Source: Bacteroidales bacterium
GTDB taxonomy: Bacteria > Bacteroidota > Bacteroidia > Bacteroidales > VadinHA17
Direction of reading: 5' to 3'
Assembly: GCA_018056245.1 (NCBI GenBank)
Contig: JAGPFZ010000014.1
Location: 1 to 50,343, forward strand
Length of the DNA: 50,343 nucleotides
The notes under the pieces were generated by a model. That model saw only the letters and a list, made by a program, of their open reading frames with translations. It made no database searches and was not told the origin of the DNA. Made by a program: the position numbers and the translations under genes. This document shows positions 35,358 through 44,675 of the stretch, piece by piece. The first letter of the stretch is position 1. Every line of letters starts with the position of its first letter.

Positions 35358-36335
35358 TTATTCTTTTATCAAATGAATTTTAACCAGTAAATTGTAAAAT
35401 CTCAACGGCTGGAATTTGAGCCTGAGAATATTTAATAAGTCACAAAAAAATCCTTTATTACCTGATGAAAAAATCAATGTAATAAGCAATATGTGCCATA
35501 TTGCATTGACTTGAAAAAATCTTTTTTTTGCCTTTTTAGAATAATGTAAAATAGAATCATAGACTTGCATTAAATAAACATGTACAGTTTCATTTCCTTT
35601 TGCCGTAACACCAGCGGGATGCCTTCTGTGACCAACCAGAACATAAGGTATATATTTTATTTTAATATAATTATATGTATATTTTAATAACAGGGGGCGG
35701 TCTTCAACAAATTTGTATTTTTCTTCAAATGCTCCTGATTCGTTTAATTTTTTGCGTTCAAAAAATAAACCCGAGCCCGGTACATAAAATCCTTTCAGAA
35801 AGTAAATAAATTGTTTTTCTGCACTGTCAAGTTTAATGAATGTAGAATTCACCCTATTGCCTGTGTCTGAATAGCTTGTCATGAAATCAATGATATTATG
35901 AAAGTCATTAATCTCACACAATAATATCTTTGTTTCTTTATCAATGTAAGAAACGATAGTTTCAATGCAATTAGAGTATAGAAGATCATCTCCTGCAATA
36001 AACTTTATCCACTCACCTTGTGCAGCTCTAAGGCCTCTGTTGCAATTTGCAGGAATGCCGGTGTTTTTTTCAACCGTAATCAACGCTGTGCGCACAAAAC
36101 GATCGGAATTTTCCGACAGCCACTTTCTGCAAATCTCAACAGTATCATCTGTTGAACAATCATCACTAATAATCAATTCAATGTTTTTGTATGTCTGGGC
36201 TTTAGCACTTTCGAAGGTCTCCACCACATACTTTGCAGAGTTATATGTTATCACGATTATGGATACAAGGGGCTCTTCCGGGTTATCCCGGGTGGCTTGT
36301 AAATCAGCTATATCATTTCGGAGATCCATAGACAA
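35358..36335 (-). CDS. Glycosyltransferase, GT2 family
   Basis: 325 residues. LVSIIVITYNSAKYVVETFE, ELIISDDCSTDDTVEICRKW and GEWIKFIAGDDLLYSN are the usual GT2 motifs. EEKYKFVEDRPLLLKYTY is the ED-like catalytic-base region. The first ~22 residues are polar and poorly conserved, and a later start is possible. The 147-bp gap upstream shows no gene. Confidence 0.85.
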   Translation of the reverse strand: MSMDLRNDIADLQATRDNPEEPLVSIIVITYNSAKYVVETFESAKAQTYKNIELIISDDCSTDDTVEICRKWLSENSDRFVRTALITVEKNTGIPANCNRGLRAAQGEWIKFIAGDDLLYSNCIETIVSYIDKETKILLCEINDFHNIIDFMTSYSDTGNRVNSTFIKLDSAEKQFIYFLKGFYVPGSGLFFERKKLNESGAFEEKYKFVEDRPLLLKYTYNYIKIKYIPYVLVGHRRHPAGVTAKGNETVHVYLMQVYDSILHYSKKAKKRFFQVNAIWHILLITLIFSSGNKGFFCDLLNILRLKFQPLRFYNLLVKIHLIKE

Positions 36336-36482
36336 GTTCCTGCGGTCTGATGTCCTGCAGTCTGTTTTTAATAAACCGTTAAAGTTTATCGTTTTGTTCT
36401 GTAAGGTTTTGCAACCATGTCAGGTATTAATGACCTGGTATTTAAACAAATGAATAAAAAGAAACTCATGCTGAAACCGGAG

Positions 36483-37979
36483 CTATTCTTTTCCTGATCC
36501 GGATATGTCACTTTTCCTTTGCAAAAGAGTTCTTAATTGCATTCTCCTGTCAAGCTCCCTGAATGAGTACCATGCCGAAACGGCAATCACGGGCAAACCG
36601 GCTATATATGCCCATGGAACCGGGATGAATTTCGTTATCATAAAACATAAAATGCCCATGAACAACTGAATTGAAAATATTTTAATGAACACAATATTAA
36701 ATGAAAATTGAAATTTCTTCCGCGCAAATAAATATACCTGCACCAAATAAACAAGATAACCTGCTGCAAATGAAATACCCAAGCCATTAAGACCCATAAA
36801 TTTATAGCCCAGTATATTAAAAATCAGCATATATATATTGCATATAATTTCATTCCAAAAGAACAGTGTGGAAGCTCCTTTAGCCAGCAGGATAAAACCA
36901 ACTGCCCAACATGCCGCCTTAAAATACATGCCAATTGCGGCCCATAAAATCATGCCGTTGACAGGGGTAAATTTTGTGGAATAGAGCAGGATAACAACGA
37001 AATTAATGAATATCAGAAAGACAGTAAGTATTGGCGCCAGTACCAATACAGCCACTTCGGCCTGCTGGTTAATAAGCAGCGCAGCCTGGCGGTTGTCATG
37101 TGCAACACCTGACAGCCTCGGATAGTAATCTGTGCTCATGGCTGTAAAAACCAAACCTACATAAGTTGATATAATAGCGAAACCTGCACTATATAACCCC
37201 ACGTCCTCAACACCGCCTGTATTGCTAATATATATTCTTATAATATATGATGCTGCTGTTGTTATCAGTCCGCTGAGGCTAAGCATAAAACCCATTTTCA
37301 GCATGCCTTTGCCTTCATCCAGAATATCTTTCCTGCTTATTATTGAATTTTCAATCTTGATCTTTGAAGCAAAATGCCAGGCTATAATCAGTGAGGCAAC
37401 AGAGCTGACAATAATTGCAGGAACAATGCCGTCAATGCGCCAGAAATAATATATGGGAACGGAAATCAGCAATCCGGCCACGGACCCTGCCATGTTCGCT
37501 CTTGCGAGGAGCTTCAGCCGTCGCATGCCCTGAAGCAGGACACCCTGTCCGCTGGCAAGCTGGCCAAAGAGCAGGGTGACAGAGAGCCACCTGAATGCCA
37601 GGGTGTATTCTTTGCTTCCGAAGGTGAGCTGGCTGAGCCACGGAGCTAACACTAATGTCACAACCGCGCCGAGGGCGCCCGTCAGCCATACTAGCCTCCT
37701 GAAGACTGTCACCACCCTTGATATGCGCCCGGTGTCGCTGCTTTCGTTTGCGGCAGCCACATCACGCACGGCGCTTGTCCCCAGTCCGAAGTTTGTGATT
37801 CCGCCCACCAGGCCTGTGGTTGAGGTGAACAGCCCGGCAATACCCATTCCCGCAGGGCCCAGTAACACGGCAATGATCTTCGACCTGACAATGGAAATGA
37901 CGATATTGAAAGCCTGCACACCCCCGAAAAGAGACGTGGCCTTAACTATCTGGCGATAAGAATCTTCTTCCCCGACCAC
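36483..37979 (-). CDS. wzx: Wzx-type O-antigen flippase
   Basis: 498 residues, twelve or so hydrophobic helices. The N-terminus ATSLFGGVQAFNIVISIVRS and KIIAVLLGPAGMGIAGLFTS is characteristic of Wzx/MATE-like exporters. It moves the lipid-linked repeat unit across the inner membrane. The start is a GTG at 37979 that overlaps the stop codon of the upstream acetyltransferase gene (TAGTG). GC content is visibly higher in its first third than in its neighbours, which may indicate a different origin or recombination. Confidence 0.88.
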   Translation of the reverse strand: MVGEEDSYRQIVKATSLFGGVQAFNIVISIVRSKIIAVLLGPAGMGIAGLFTSTTGLVGGITNFGLGTSAVRDVAAANESSDTGRISRVVTVFRRLVWLTGALGAVVTLVLAPWLSQLTFGSKEYTLAFRWLSVTLLFGQLASGQGVLLQGMRRLKLLARANMAGSVAGLLISVPIYYFWRIDGIVPAIIVSSVASLIIAWHFASKIKIENSIISRKDILDEGKGMLKMGFMLSLSGLITTAASYIIRIYISNTGGVEDVGLYSAGFAIISTYVGLVFTAMSTDYYPRLSGVAHDNRQAALLINQQAEVAVLVLAPILTVFLIFINFVVILLYSTKFTPVNGMILWAAIGMYFKAACWAVGFILLAKGASTLFFWNEIICNIYMLIFNILGYKFMGLNGLGISFAAGYLVYLVQVYLFARKKFQFSFNIVFIKIFSIQLFMGILCFMITKFIPVPWAYIAGLPVIAVSAWYSFRELDRRMQLRTLLQRKSDISGSGKE

Positions 37980-38590
37980 TAAAGTGATTTAATTATTTTT
38001 GCAGGGACCCCTGCTATGATTACATTTTCTGGAAATTTGCCAGATACTACTGCTCCGGCAGCAATAATTGTATTGTTCCCAATTTCTGAATTTTTTAAAA
38101 TCACAACATTATTACCTATCCAGACATTCTTGCCAATAATTATTTTGCCAACTTCCCCAATCTGTCTTCTTTTATCTGGTGCTGTTCCATGAGCCTCAAA
38201 ATCCATTATGGTTACATATTGCCCGATTAGAGTGTCATCACCGATCTCAATATAACCAGCAGCGCATATGAAAACATTATTATTTGTTGCCACATTTTCC
38301 CCAATTTTAATAAAAGCAACATGGTATCTTGCCTGTAATTCAATGGAGCCTCCTCTGTGAAAACCACCAGGCTTATAGCCAAATGAACAGGCTTTCCCAA
38401 TTTCAACTAACCCCTCACCAGTTACAAAAGTCTTTTGATCTATTGATGGCCAACCTTGTTTAATTAATCTGCCTGAAATAATACAAGACAGATTTGGAAT
38501 GATGAAAAAAAACAATAATTTAAATTCCCTTTTTATCCGACAATATATACGCCTGAAAATGTGATAAATGCTTTTAAGAAATCTATACAT
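37979..38590 (-). CDS. Hexapeptide-repeat acyltransferase (LbH)
   Basis: 203 residues. A basic N-terminal region is followed by left-handed beta-helix turns ([40 protein letters not shown]) and the closing [20 protein letters not shown]. The His in [14 protein letters not shown] lies in the usual acetyltransferase loop. It resembles maltose/galactoside O-acetyltransferase relatives and may O-acetylate a sugar of the repeat. It overlaps the aminotransferase gene by 8 bp. Confidence 0.82.
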   Translation of the reverse strand: MYRFLKSIYHIFRRIYCRIKREFKLLFFFIIPNLSCIISGRLIKQGWPSIDQKTFVTGEGLVEIGKACSFGYKPGGFHRGGSIELQARYHVAFIKIGENVATNNNVFICAAGYIEIGDDTLIGQYVTIMDFEAHGTAPDKRRQIGEVGKIIIGKNVWIGNNVVILKNSEIGNNTIIAAGAVVSGKFPENVIIAGVPAKIIKSL

Positions 38591-39716
38591 AGTTATTTAT
38601 ATTCATTACAACTTTTCTGACTTCTTCTTCATCCATTACCTGGCTCATTGGTATGCTTAAAACCTGTTTATGAATTTTTTCCGTTAACGGCAGGCTCATG
38701 TCATTCCATTCTTTGTAGGCGTTTTGTTTATGTGGTGGTATAGGGTAGTGGATCAATGTCTGAATGCCCTTATCGGCCAGGTGTTTCTGCAGGTTGTCAC
38801 GGGCAGGGTGGCGGATAACATAAAGATGATAAACATGATTCAGATTGTTGGTATTCGGTATCCGGTATTCAGTATCCGGTAATATTATGTCAGGATTTTT
38901 TATGTTATGCAAGTAATATTGGGCTATATCGCGGCGGCGGGTATTATCGGCATCAAGGCGGGGCAGCTTGACCCGGAGTACGGCAGCCTGAATCTCATCA
39001 AGACGTGAGTTCAGTCCCTTATAGTCATTTACATATTTTCTTGATGAGCCGTAGTTTGCCATTGCCCTGACAACGGCAGCAAGCTCATCGTCATCTGTGG
39101 TCACTGCGCCACCGTCGCCGAGCGCACCGAGATTCTTTCCCGGGTAGAAGCTGTGGCCGGCGGCATCACCCAGTGAACCTGTTCTTCTCCATGCCCCATG
39201 CTCCATGCCCCATGCCGCACCTGCCGCCTGTGCGTTATCTTCAATGATTTTAAGTTTGTATTTTGATGCAATCTGTTCGAGTTGCTCCGACCAGCATGCC
39301 CGGCCGTAAAGATGAACAACCATTATTGCCCGTGTACGTTCGGTTATATGCTTTTCAACTAAAGAAATATTAAGATTATAAGTGCTTATATCAGGTTCGA
39401 CCAGTACTGGCTTCAGGCGATTGTCGGTAATAGCCAGTATGGATGCTATATACGTGTTTGCCGGGACGATTACCTCATCACCCTCGTGCATGACGCCCAT
39501 CTCAATCCATGCTTTCATAATTAGTCTCAAGGCGTCCAGTCCGTTTGCAACACCTATGCAATGTTTTGAGCCGATATATTCTGCATATTCTTTTTCAAAT
39601 GCATCGACTTCCTCGCCCAGCAGGAACCAGCCGCGTTTAATGACCCTCTGCACCGCCCTGGAAAGTTCAGGCTCAAAACTGTCAGTTATTTTCTGTATGT
39701 CTAAAAACTTGATCAT
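38583..39716 (-). CDS. fdtB: dTDP-3-keto-6-deoxyhexose aminotransferase, FdtB/QdtB type, with repeat inserts
   Basis: 377 residues from the ATG at 39716, which forms an ATGA overlap with the upstream acetyltransferase; a longer frame from 39752 is not preferred. [35 protein letters not shown] and [17 protein letters not shown] (PLP lysine) identify the FdtB/QdtB branch. With the FdtA- and FdtC-like genes just upstream it would make dTDP-Fuc3NAc or Qui3NAc. Two stretches are unusual: [10 protein letters not shown], where relatives have a short GAxYxG-type turn, and [11 protein letters not shown] before HVYHLYVIR. Both are encoded by heptamer arrays and remain in frame. Confidence 0.86.
   Translation of the reverse strand: MIKFLDIQKITDSFEPELSRAVQRVIKRGWFLLGEEVDAFEKEYAEYIGSKHCIGVANGLDALRLIMKAWIEMGVMHEGDEVIVPANTYIASILAITDNRLKPVLVEPDISTYNLNISLVEKHITERTRAIMVVHLYGRACWSEQLEQIASKYKLKIIEDNAQAAGAAWGMEHGAWRRTGSLGDAAGHSFYPGKNLGALGDGGAVTTDDDELAAVVRAMANYGSSRKYVNDYKGLNSRLDEIQAAVLRVKLPRLDADNTRRRDIAQYYLHNIKNPDIILPDTEYRIPNTNNLNHVYHLYVIRHPARDNLQKHLADKGIQTLIHYPIPPHKQNAYKEWNDMSLPLTEKIHKQVLSIPMSQVMDEEEVRKVVMNINNYV
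38851..38878. repeat. Heptamer array GTATTCG/GTATCCG inside the aminotransferase gene
   Basis: Four units: GTATTCG, GTATCCG, GTATTCA, GTATCCG (plus strand). They code for the DTEYRIPNT segment. The 7-bp period is exact. Confidence 0.8.
39189..39216. repeat. Heptamer array CCATGCC inside the aminotransferase gene
   Basis: Four units: CCATGCC, CCATGCT, CCATGCC, CCATGCC (plus strand). Reverse complement GGCATGG is close to units of the intergenic array at 44520-44568 (GCATGGG). It encodes WGMEHGAW. Confidence 0.82.
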
Positions 39717-40189
39717 ATATCTCTCACATATCTTGCCGGATTTCCAAGCCACAGCTCATTGGCGGGAACATCCTTTGTAACTACACTGCCAGCACCAATC
39801 ATGGAATTTTTGCCAACAGTTATCCCGCAAAGTATTACACTGCCAGCACCGATTGAAGCTCCATCTTCAATAACCGTTTTCTGATATTCTGCAGGATATT
39901 GCTTTGACCGGGGATATTTATCATTTGTAAAAGTCACATTAGGAGCTACAAACACGTTATTGCCAATTCTTATACCATTCCAGAGATAAACACCGCATTT
40001 CAACGTAACGTTATCTCCTATAACAACATCATTCTCAATAAAACAGTGAGCATTGATATTACAGTTTTTACCAATTACAGCACCGGGTAGAATCACAACA
40101 TACTGCCAGACAAAAGTGCCTTCCCCTATCTTGTCAGACTGAACATCAGAAAGCGGGTGTATCATATTTCCATTTTTTAAAATAGGCAT
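39713..40189 (-). CDS. fdtC: Sugar N-acetyltransferase, FdtC/QdtC type
   Basis: 158 residues, nearly all left-handed beta-helix: [40 protein letters not shown], and the end [17 protein letters not shown]. The [20 protein letters not shown] loop is characteristic of 3-amino-sugar acetyltransferases. It acetylates the amino sugar produced by FdtB. The frame opens at 40189, overlapping the ketoisomerase by 44 bp; the ATG at 40165 (MIHPLSDVQ) would be an equally good start with less overlap. Confidence 0.87.
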   Translation of the reverse strand: MPILKNGNMIHPLSDVQSDKIGEGTFVWQYVVILPGAVIGKNCNINAHCFIENDVVIGDNVTLKCGVYLWNGIRIGNNVFVAPNVTFTNDKYPRSKQYPAEYQKTVIEDGASIGAGSVILCGITVGKNSMIGAGSVVTKDVPANELWLGNPARYVRDI

Positions 40190-40574
40190 ATTCTCTTATA
40201 TAATCATCTTTATTATACTTTTCTGATGCCAGCACGAGACAAATGGCGCCAGAAGAAAAATTAAGTTCATGTGCCCATATTCCCGGTGGGATATGCAAAC
40301 CGTAAAAAGGTCGGTTAAGAACAACAGTTTTATTATTTATTCCGTCATCTATATTAACCTCAAAACAGCCACTTGCAGCTATAATAAACTGATGGCATGT
40401 CCTGTGAGCATGAGCACCCCTGGCTTCGCCTGCAGGTATATCGTACAGATAAAATACCCTCTTGGGTTCAAACGGAAGATTTTTCAATCCCTCAACTATA
40501 GAGATATTTCCCGCACGGTTATTTACCCTTGGCACTGTTATAACTGAACAATCGTAAACAGTAGCTTGCTTCAT
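40146..40574 (-). CDS. fdtA: dTDP-sugar 3,4-ketoisomerase, FdtA/QdtA type (copy 1)
   Basis: 142 residues, cupin fold (WxcM-like). The motif [20 protein letters not shown] contains the two histidines (HAH) needed in Fdt[21 protein letters not shown] and [17 protein letters not shown] complete the family pattern. It isomerises dTDP-4-keto-6-deoxyglucose to the 3-keto form. RmlA and RmlB, which make its substrate, are not in this window. It overlaps the second copy by 4 bp. Confidence 0.87.
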   Translation of the reverse strand: MKQATVYDCSVITVPRVNNRAGNISIVEGLKNLPFEPKRVFYLYDIPAGEARGAHAHRTCHQFIIAASGCFEVNIDDGINNKTVVLNRPFYGLHIPPGIWAHELNFSSGAICLVLASEKYNKDDYIREYAYFKKWKYDTPAF

Positions 40575-40972
40575 GTACTTATAAGATTTTTGAATTTATT
40601 AAAATCTCTTATATAATCGCCTTCCGAATACTCAGTAGAGGCAATAATTAATGCCAGCGAATTAGTAGAAAAATTTTCGAGCATACGCCATATCATTTTC
40701 GGGACAAATACACCATAGTAAGATCTGTTAAGTGAATATCTGTATTCTTTTTGTCCGTCATGCAACACAACGTCAAAACTGCCGGAGAGGGCCACTATCA
40801 GCTCTTCTGTCTCACGGAACGCGTGGCCACCGCGATGCTCGCCTCCTGGTACATCATATATCCAGTACACTCGCTTTATCTTAAAGGGCAAATGAGTATC
40901 TTCTTCAATATAAGACAGATTCCCTCTTATATCAATTATTTTTGGAAGTTGTATTAACTCTATTCCTTGCAT
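40571..40972 (-). CDS. FdtA/WxcM-like cupin, paralogue lacking the second active-site His
   Basis: 133 residues with the same cupin outline (LPKIIDIRGNLSYIEEDTHL, YYGVFVPKMIWRMLENFSTN, EYSEGDYIRDFNKF). The active-site motif reads EHRGGHAFRETEELIVAL: the second His of HAH is Phe. In FdtA both histidines matter, so this copy may be a different isomerase, an inactive partner, or act on another keto sugar. It starts the four-gene overlapping amino-sugar series. Confidence 0.78.
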   Translation of the reverse strand: MQGIELIQLPKIIDIRGNLSYIEEDTHLPFKIKRVYWIYDVPGGEHRGGHAFRETEELIVALSGSFDVVLHDGQKEYRYSLNRSYYGVFVPKMIWRMLENFSTNSLALIIASTEYSEGDYIRDFNKFKNLIST

Positions 40973-41091
40973 TAAAATAATACTGTATAAATTTCAACAA
41001 GTTAACCGGTAATTTTTTAAATTGTATATTTCATATCATTTATCGAACCTGAAAAGAAAGTGGCAAAAAAGAATTTGACTTTGCTTTCGAA

Positions 41092-43515
41092 CTAATCCTC
41101 CAGATAATACTTCCGATAATCTTCTCTGCCGTACGAACCATACTGGCCGTAACCGTAATTATAGCCATACCCCTTGTAGAATCCATAACCATACCGCAGG
41201 CCATAACCATAATAACCCGATATGAAAATATCGTTCACTGCAATTGCAATATTCCTGAGCTCTTTCTTTTCATATATGCTCTGTATAAGGTCGAGAGTGC
41301 TTTTGAACGAGAATTTCTGCCTTACCACGAATATGTTTATATCGGTATAATCGCCCAAAAGGAGCGCATCGGAAACAACTCCTACAGGAGGAGTGTCGAA
41401 AACAACAAAATCGTACTTTTCTTTTATTTCTGCCATAAACTGCTTCATCCTCTCTGATTCGATAAGCTCCGACGGGTTGGGAGGAACAGAACCGGCAGAG
41501 ATAAAATCCATCCCCTCGATGTCAGTTTTATTGATTATGTCATCCACCGATACTTCACCTATAAGATAATCCGTCAGTCCTGCAGTTCCTTCGATACCAA
41601 TTATCTTATTCAGCCGGGGTTTCCTCAAATCAGCGTCGGCAAGAAGTGTTTTCTTACCTGCCATGGCAAGCACTCCGGCCAGATTCGATGCAATGAATGT
41701 CTTACCCTCACCGCTCAGGGTGGAGGTAACGGAAATAACTGCCTTATTTCCGCCGTTGAGATAGAATTTAAGATTCGTTCTGATGCTCCTGAACGATTCC
41801 GACAGCGACGAGCCCGGCTTATCCTTAACAGGCATCTCACTCTTATATTTATTATGGCCTACAAAACCTATTATCGGAACATCCGTACCCTTCTCGATAT
41901 CTTTCTTGTCTATTATCCTGTTATGAAACTGGTCAACGATTACAATATACAAACCCGGAATAAACAGTCCAAAAATGATTGCAAACAGATAATTCCTTCT
42001 GGTTTTCGGACTTATCATCGCTGCATTATAGAAATTTGCAGGATCTATCACGCGGTTGCTCGATACGTTCGAAGCCTTTGCTATCCCTGCTTCCGACCGT
42101 TTTTCGAGCATATAGGTATAAACGGTATTATTCAGGTCGAACTGCCTCTGTATGTTTATCAGCTTCCTTTCTGTACCGGGCAGCTTGTTAAGCTCGGCTT
42201 CCACTTCGGATATCCTTGCATTGATATCCCTGAGCGTCCTTTCTACATTGAATATATTATTCTTTATGTTTTCGCTCAGCGATCTCCTTGTATCTTCGAT
42301 CTTCGAATCAATAAGGTCGAGCGAAGGCAAATCGGCTGCAAGATTATATTTTATCTGCTTTCTCTGTGTCTGAAGCTTCGAGAGCTCATCAACCAGACTC
42401 ACAAGAAGCGGGTCGGTAACCCCCATGATAGAAGGCGAAACAATATCGCCCGATTCATTCTTTGTTCTGATGTATTCGTCGAGATACTCGTAATATTGCT
42501 TTTGCATCATTGCAGACACCTTTTCCTGGGAATATCGCTCGAGCTTCGTCTTTATTGCCGTCCCTTCGGCGCTCAAATCAATAAGCCGGTTTTCGTACCT
42601 GAAATTCTCGAGTTTGTCTTCGGCAACTTTCAATGAATCGGAAATCGTTTGAAGCTGTTTATCAATGAATTCTATTGTTTTTTCGGCTGTCTGATTCTTA
42701 TATTCGAGCCCCTGCCTTATGTAAAGCCCCATGAGTTTGTTCAGGTAATCGGCTTCCTGTGCAGGCGACACACCCGATACCCTCAATGTGACGAGCGTTG
42801 CATCCTCATCAATCGGCTCGACACTTAGTTTGCTACGATAAACATTAGCAAGTGTCTCAGGCCTGTTGAACCATATTATATATCTGTTCGACAGTTCGGG
42901 ATTATATTCGAAACCGGCTGTTTCTCTCTTTATAACCGTAAAATCGAAACCTGCCTCGTTTATCTTCTCCCCAAACGAATATTCCTCCTTACCAAGGTGT
43001 GTGCCGTCAATATCGAGTGTAAATTTATCATCCGAAATTATTCTCAGACTAATCTGAACTCCGGGTCTTTGTTCAGAGATGGTGTCAAAAACGATTCGAA
43101 ACGGCTCAGATTTATAATGCCTGTGATGAGCAACACCCCGCCGGCCGACCGCAACAACTGTAACCTGAAACTCCGGAAGTTCTTTCATCACCCTGTAGTT
43201 AAGACTGAAAGATTTCAATATGCCTATCTCATTCTTAAGATTCTGCTGGCTTCTGAAAATGTCCCCTCCAGGAATAATCTGTTCGATTCCTGTAAGTTCG
43301 CTTCCTCTGTCTTCTTTAATAAGTAAGGAAGATGAAACAGTGTATATTTTTTCGGAATAAGTATTTATTCCGTAAGCCAGCATCAATGCAATGAAGAGTG
43401 CCGCTACAAACCAGTACCAGTTGCTGAGGAACAGTCCGAAATAACGTTGAAAGTCAGGTTCATCGTCCTGTTCGCGTGTAAGGTGTGATGTTTCAGAATT
43501 GTGTAAATTATTCAT
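41092..43515 (-). CDS. wzc: Wzc-type polysaccharide co-polymerase/tyrosine autokinase
   Basis: 807 residues. A Wzz domain starts after the first transmembrane helix (WYWFVAALFIALMLAYG, ~33-49), a long coiled-coil region follows at ~265-460, and the second helix lies near 505-525. The kinase has Walker A SVTSTLSGEGKTFIASNLAG, Walker A' KTLLADADLRKP and Walker B FVVFDTPPVG. The C-terminus is a remarkable Tyr/Gly cluster (YYGYGLRYGYGFYKGYGYNY and onward), the autophosphorylation tail. It regulates chain length and works with Wza, encoded 46 bp upstream. Confidence 0.93.
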   Translation of the reverse strand: MNNLHNSETSHLTREQDDEPDFQRYFGLFLSNWYWFVAALFIALMLAYGINTYSEKIYTVSSSLLIKEDRGSELTGIEQIIPGGDIFRSQQNLKNEIGILKSFSLNYRVMKELPEFQVTVVAVGRRGVAHHRHYKSEPFRIVFDTISEQRPGVQISLRIISDDKFTLDIDGTHLGKEEYSFGEKINEAGFDFTVIKRETAGFEYNPELSNRYIIWFNRPETLANVYRSKLSVEPIDEDATLVTLRVSGVSPAQEADYLNKLMGLYIRQGLEYKNQTAEKTIEFIDKQLQTISDSLKVAEDKLENFRYENRLIDLSAEGTAIKTKLERYSQEKVSAMMQKQYYEYLDEYIRTKNESGDIVSPSIMGVTDPLLVSLVDELSKLQTQRKQIKYNLAADLPSLDLIDSKIEDTRRSLSENIKNNIFNVERTLRDINARISEVEAELNKLPGTERKLINIQRQFDLNNTVYTYMLEKRSEAGIAKASNVSSNRVIDPANFYNAAMISPKTRRNYLFAIIFGLFIPGLYIVIVDQFHNRIIDKKDIEKGTDVPIIGFVGHNKYKSEMPVKDKPGSSLSESFRSIRTNLKFYLNGGNKAVISVTSTLSGEGKTFIASNLAGVLAMAGKKTLLADADLRKPRLNKIIGIEGTAGLTDYLIGEVSVDDIINKTDIEGMDFISAGSVPPNPSELIESERMKQFMAEIKEKYDFVVFDTPPVGVVSDALLLGDYTDINIFVVRQKFSFKSTLDLIQSIYEKKELRNIAIAVNDIFISGYYGYGLRYGYGFYKGYGYNYGYGQYGSYGREDYRKYYLED

Positions 43516-43561
43516 GAGTTTCAGGTTTCGGATGTGGATGTGTTATATTATGAAACATTAT

Positions 43562-44344
43562 TTACTTGAAATAATTTATGAGCAAAAGTGTTGTCGTAAT
43601 GGCGCTTGTAACGGATGTCAGTATGAATGAGAAAGTCGGCAGGTTCATATTGAATATCTTATGTTTCTCGGGTTCTATTATTATCACGTCATTCGGCATT
43701 ATATAATATGCCTCGGTTGAAAGTATGCTTTTATCCTTCAGATTTACCCTGAATGTTTTCGAACCTTCGGGGGTAGTTCTTATAACGAGCACCCTGTCGC
43801 GCCGTCCGTAATCACCTGCACCACCTGCTCTGCCTATCGCCTCGAAAACAGTAAGATAGTCATTGTAATTTATGAAACTCCCGGGATTTCTTGCTTCGCC
43901 GAGCACCGTATATTTGAAGCTCAAAAGCTTGACATCCACATAAGCATAGTTATAAATAGAATCAACATTCCTCTGTACAAACATTCTGATTTCAGGCAGT
44001 GTCTTTCCCTCGACCTGGATTTTCCCTATCACAGGCAAAAGAATGTTCCCCTCTTTATCAACATTGTAGCCGACAAGGTACTGGTTTGCTTCACTTGCTA
44101 TATACGTCTGGCTGTAAACAGTTCCGGCTTGCAACAGGTTTTCCAGTTTTCCGTCAGGATTCAGGATTTTGATGTCAATATAGAGAATATCCCTGTATTG
44201 CACCCTGTAATCCTGTAATTCATAGGGGAAATACTGGACTTCGGGCGTCTCGGGCAGGTTGCCCAGGTAGGTAAGATTTCTGGTGGTAGTGCAGGATACT
44301 GCCAGAAACATAACTAAGAAGATGGGGAGAGGTTTGTGGTTCAT
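43562..44344 (-). CDS. wza: Wza-like polysaccharide export lipoprotein
   Basis: 260 residues. Lipoprotein signal MNHKPLPIFLVMFLAVSC with Cys18 as the lipid site. The Poly_export domain begins near QDYRVQYRDILYIDIKIL, followed by one SLBB-type domain (YTVLGEARNPGSFINYNDYL). A hydrophobic tail (SFILTSVTSAITTTLLLINY) ends the protein, as usual in Bacteroidota members. It forms the outer-membrane exit for the polymer and is the first structural gene of the minus-strand locus. Confidence 0.92.
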   Translation of the reverse strand: MNHKPLPIFLVMFLAVSCTTTRNLTYLGNLPETPEVQYFPYELQDYRVQYRDILYIDIKILNPDGKLENLLQAGTVYSQTYIASEANQYLVGYNVDKEGNILLPVIGKIQVEGKTLPEIRMFVQRNVDSIYNYAYVDVKLLSFKYTVLGEARNPGSFINYNDYLTVFEAIGRAGGAGDYGRRDRVLVIRTTPEGSKTFRVNLKDKSILSTEAYYIMPNDVIIIEPEKHKIFNMNLPTFSFILTSVTSAITTTLLLINYFK

Positions 44345-44350
44345 TGTATT

Positions 44351-44385
44351 ATAAAGTAAAAAGGAAAAAGGAAAAAGGAAAAAGT
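44351..44385. repeat. Heptamer array AAAAAGG x5
   Basis: Units ATAAAGT, AAAAAGG three times, AAAAAGT. It lies 7 bp upstream of the wza start codon, where it could affect promoter spacing. It is the reverse complement of the array inside the PglE-like gene at 6771-6840. Confidence 0.85.
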
Positions 44386-44467
44386 TATTTAAATATATAA
44401 ATTGTTTTTGTGTTCATTAATAAAAATTAATCATTCAAATTTCTGAGATCTGTACATCCGAATTTTT

Positions 44468-44502
44468 CGTTATTCATCATTCCTTGTTCGATATTCGTTA
44501 TT
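44468..44502. repeat. Heptamer array CGTTATT x5
   Basis: Units CGTTATT, CATCATT, CCTTGTT, CGATATT, CGTTATT. More degenerate than the others but with an unbroken 7-bp period. Confidence 0.65.
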
Positions 44503-44519
44503 CGGACCATTAATAAGAA

Positions 44520-44568
44520 GCTCAGGGCTCAGGGCACAGAGCATGGGGCTCAGAGCACGGGGCTCAGA
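44520..44568. repeat. Heptamer array GCTCAGG x7
   Basis: Units GCTCAGG, GCTCAGG, GCACAGA, GCATGGG, GCTCAGA, GCACGGG, GCTCAGA. Seven units, 49 bp. The sequence around 44386-45000 contains no gene that I can support; it is made of these arrays, AT-rich spacer and one palindrome. Confidence 0.85.
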
Positions 44569-44675
44569 GGGCACGAAGCGAAGCCGAGCACCGGGAATTG
44601 GAAGAGCAAGGAGCTGATAATTATCTCTATGTAACCAATAGATTATTTATCATTTTTCTACCGAAGTTTGATTAA

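Noticed and set aside
37432..37959. Additional frames on both strands in the GC-rich part of the flippase gene
   Set aside because: They are shadows caused by high GC; only the flippase frame gives a recognisable protein.
41854..42636. 260-codon plus-strand frame opposite wzc
   Set aside because: Antisense shadow of the coiled-coil part of the kinase; no recognisable domain.
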